Source: AP-15 sp963814865
Lineage (GTDB): Bacteria > Pseudomonadota > Alphaproteobacteria > ATCC43930 > CGMCC-115725
Reading direction: 5' to 3'
Assembly (NCBI GenBank): GCA_963814865.1
Contig: CAWFEN010000009.1
Location: 372,001-436,000 of the forward strand
DNA: 64,000 nt
Shown: in pieces, positions 62,701-64,000 of the stretch
Numbering within the stretch: position 1 is the stretch's first letter
How the letters are laid out: each line of letters starts with the position of its first letter
The notes under the pieces: generated by a model
Told to the model about the DNA's origin: nothing
The model's input: only the letters and a program-made list of their open reading frames with translations
Databases searched by the model: none
Made by a program: the position numbers and the translations under genes

Positions 62701-63187
62701 GCTGCCGGCGCTCGGCCGGCTTGGCCTCGATCAGCGCCGCGACCCGGCCCTGGCCGACGATCGCCCCCGAATGCCCGCCGCTCGCAGCATCGGCGAACAG
62801 CAGCTGCACGTCGCGGGCGCGCACCTCGCGCCCGTTGACCCGGTAGGCCGAACCGCCGCCGCGCTCGATCCGGCGGACGATCTCGATCTCGTCACGCTCG
62901 TTGAAGGGGGGCGGCGCGGCGCGCCCGCCATTGTGGATCCTCAGCGCGACCTCGGCGATGTTGCGGGGCGGCCGGCCGGCGGCGCCGGCAAAGATCACAT
63001 CGTCCATCGCGCCGCCGCGCAGGCGCCTGGCCGATGTCTCGCCCATCACCCAGCGCAGCGCCTCGGCAAGGTTCGATTTACCGCAGCCGTTCGGTCCGAC
63101 GATGCCGGTCAGGCCGGGCTCGATCGCCAGCTCGGCCGCATCGACGAAGGATTTGAACCCGACGAGGCGAAGCCGGTCGACCTGCAT
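59711..63187 (-). CDS. smc: Chromosome segregation ATPase SMC
   Basis: The 1158-residue SMC protein that folds and segregates the chromosome with ScpA/ScpB. Walker A is GIVGPNGCGKSNLAEALRWV near the N terminus; coiled coils run from about 170 to 500 and about 660 to 1000 (Ala/Glu/Arg-rich); a hinge lies in between (ILAAVGVAAGFEAAIGALFE region); the C-terminal head has signature LLSGGEQALTALALIFAVF and Walker B VCVLDEVDAPLDDANVERLC. The length is typical. Encoded just upstream of the ATP synthase F0 genes and downstream of a DsbA-like gene, the common alphaproteobacterial order. Confidence 0.95.
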   Translation of the reverse strand: MQVDRLRLVGFKSFVDAAELAIEPGLTGIVGPNGCGKSNLAEALRWVMGETSARRLRGGAMDDVIFAGAAGRPPRNIAEVALRIHNGGRAAPPPFNERDEIEIVRRIERGGGSAYRVNGREVRARDVQLLFADAASGGHSGAIVGQGRVAALIEAKPAERRQLLEEAAGTAGLQVRRRETEIRLQAADDNLARLDDVIATMATQLETLKRQARQAQRYRRLAEQVRRSEALLFCARWRAAEAEAEQTAAQLRDIEGAVAEGGERATAERSRHEAAAAALPPLRLAETEAAAELQRLTEARNGLEQELQRVIAARGAAERRRAQLAADGEREETQLGEAAAALARLSEERSALSAADRPVGPAHDQAAVRLQDAAGRLAVAEAALQRATEAAAQAAARRAALERRRRDLDERRTRLEARRAEAGRQRAALAAGMVPAAAVGAAAAAIAESELRVETGRAAIEAGERELAARQAREAAALDALRRIEVRLARLEPEAEALRALLAPPPGASGGPPILAAVGVAAGFEAAIGALFEDELSAPLTENTGHETGRFWIDLGAIDGAATLPEGAHPLADAVTAPAALGRRLAQAGWVDTEEAGYRLQPLLAPGQRLVDRDGRSWRWDGFVQLASDPSAAAQNLRQQNRLAVLADEIARTETERRSAASAAATARADCRGAAEADRLARAELREAEAALVRARAAETELARRALTAEARDAALADTLDRLAADLAETAAQTAENEHDLAALPVPALTRAALEAARAEAAEARRLEADARAEIERLTREAAIRRERLSAIDLDERSWRTRADGSVRQRAALDERRRLLDQEAAELAARPAAIATESEVLARGIAGAAAAARHTADARVQGETRLRQAVESSRLADAALAELRERRARLEVLRDGAAETLTRLARDIGERIAAPPEALAELAGLAAGEAPPAAAETAARLDRLIRERDGIGPVNLVAENEAAEIGAQVADLQRERAELTEAIARLRRGVAALDREARQRLAAAFELVNRHFAALFARLFGGGKAHLALAGDDDPLAAGLEIMASPSGKRLQMLSLLSGGEQALTALALIFAVFLTNPAPVCVLDEVDAPLDDANVERLCSLVAEIADTTGTRFLLVTHHRITMARADRLFGVTMAESGVSQLVSVDLARAVRLRQTG

Positions 63188-63205
63188 CCGCCTTTCCGGC
63201 CACGC

Positions 63206-63848
63206 TCAGGATTTCGACGAAAGACCGGACAGCAGCTTGTCAAACGCCTCCAGTGTCGGGACGCCGTCGAATTTCGTGCCGTTGACGAAGAATGTCGGAG
63301 TCGCGTTGACGTCGAGCTGCTTCGACGCGACCAGCCGGCCTTCGACGATCTTGTTTTCGAGCGTCTTGTTGGCAAGGCACGCGTCGAACTCGTCCTTGCC
63401 CATGCCGCCGAGCTTGGCCAGCCGGGCGAGGGCCGCCTGATAATCGCTGGCCATCACCCATTGCTCTTGAGTCGAGAACAGCGTGTCGATGAAGGCGTAA
63501 AAGCGGTCGGGCGGGGCGCAGCGCGCGATCATCGAAGCCTTCAGCGCCAATTCGTCGAGCGGAAAGTCGCGCAGCACCAATTTGGCCTTGCCGGTGTCGA
63601 TCCACTTCTTCTTGATCTCGGGGAGGACTTCGTCGGCGAAATGGGCACAATGCGGGCACGTCATCGAGGCGTATTCGACGATGGTGATCGGGGCACCGGG
63701 GTTGCCGAGGATCCGGTCGTCTTTGCCGATGTCGAGCAGGGGCTGCGCGCCGACGGACGCGATACCCGCGGCCGGCGACCGGCGCCGCTCCCGGCGGAGC
63801 TGCGATGATGCACAAAGCCCCAATCAGGGCAAACCACATCTTCCGCAT
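63206..63848 (-). CDS. DsbA-family thiol:disulfide protein, one-base frameshift
   Basis: A periplasmic thioredoxin-fold protein of about 213 residues. From ATG 63848 the first frame is a signal peptide (MWFALIGALCIIAAPPGAAP); the mature part in the next frame has YASMTCPHCAHFADEVLPEI (C-P-H-C active site) and ATPTFFVNGTKFDGVPTLEA with the cis-Pro. One extra base at about 63770 in GGCCGCGGG joins the two. Proteins of this place in alphaproteobacteria lie between the DUF721 gene and smc, as here. Function in disulfide formation is by family. Confidence 0.85.
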
Positions 63849-63879
63849 ATGATGCTGTCCCTGCAACAATATGTTGACA

Positions 63880-64000
63880 TTAACGGGTTTCAGGATCGCG
63901 CGCAACCTCGGCTCCGATCACCGCGCGGCCGAACCGGGCGAGAGCGGCGCGCAATTCGGGATCGGCAATGCCGGAAAGGCATGCGTCGAGGGCGGCGGCC
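63880..64000 (-). CDS. DUF721/DciA-like protein, C-terminal end only
   Basis: The minus strand holds the last 39 codons of a gene entering from the right edge: ACLSGIADPELRAALARFGR, AVIGAEVARDPETR and stop TAA at 63880-63882. The DPELRAALARFGRAVI ending matches DUF721 proteins, which precede the DsbA-like and smc genes in alphaproteobacteria. DUF721 resembles the helicase-loader DciA. The call rests on this short piece and gene order. Confidence 0.6.
   Translation of the reverse strand, partial: AAALDACLSGIADPELRAALARFGRAVIGAEVARDPETR

Noticed and set aside
59708..63808. A 1366-residue plus-strand open frame
   Set aside because: It lies antisense to smc, whose Walker and signature motifs are complete; the frame is low in complexity and has no motif.

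Overview
The window is high-GC DNA with bacterial gene density, and its gene order points to an alphaproteobacterium. The supporting blocks are rnd-kdsD-lptC-lptA beside a tRNA-Leu, an NDUFA9-type reductase, the F0 order atpI-atpB-atpE-b'-b, and an smc-DsbA-DUF721 block. Rhodospirillales or a neighbouring order seems most likely from general style, but no marker gene here fixes the genus.

Layout. 1-3.8 kb (minus): lipopolysaccharide transport and Kdo synthesis genes, RNase D, tRNA-Leu(CAG). 4-11.2 kb: NDUFA9-like reductase, cyclophilin, AmpG, then a minus-strand run of cupin, DUF45 peptidase, iron alcohol dehydrogenase, double-VOC protein, carboxymuconolactone decarboxylase and DUF962 protein. 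11.3-17 kb: asd, then yejE and yejF, split by a lower-GC islet with an AbiU2/HEPN-like gene. 17-21.9 kb: sensor kinase, formyltransferase-like protein, DUF2852 protein and a TetR regulator with two palindromic operators, a broken MFS remnant, a phosphoesterase. 22-30.7 kb: an acoA-methyltransferase-acoB-acoC locus followed by three tandem MFS paralogues. 30.7-35.5 kb: an RTX-like repeat protein between two copies of a NUDIX 3' end, then a two-gene unit of a secreted EndoU nuclease and a small partner overlapping it at TGATG. 35.5-50.4 kb: ubiB, ubiE, haloalkane dehalogenase, SDR, glycosyltransferase 9, methyltransferase, M81 peptidase, enolase-superfamily enzyme, gamma-glutamyltransferase, and a nucleotide-sugar module. 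50.7-57 kb: secreted beta-helix and ABM proteins, a four-domain rhodanese, a DUF35/thiolase pair, a GFA protein. 57-64 kb (minus): ATP synthase F0 operon, smc, DsbA-like protein and the end of a DUF721 gene.

Functional reading. The edges are core cell-envelope, energy and chromosome genes. The middle is accessory: catabolic enzymes, transporters, envelope glycan precursors and two possible conflict loci (EndoU pair, AbiU2-like islet). Short intergenic repeats, including a 183-bp element with 18-bp terminal inverted repeats, lie in the gaps.

Quality warning. Many conserved genes (asd, yejF, ubiE, acoC, the DsbA-like gene, the phosphoesterase) carry a one-base frameshift, mostly insertions in G/C- or T-rich runs. 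Residual assembly error is the simplest explanation, so frameshifts are described but those genes are mostly kept as CDS. The predicted regulatory sites, the immunity role of the EndoU partner and the islet boundaries are inferences.
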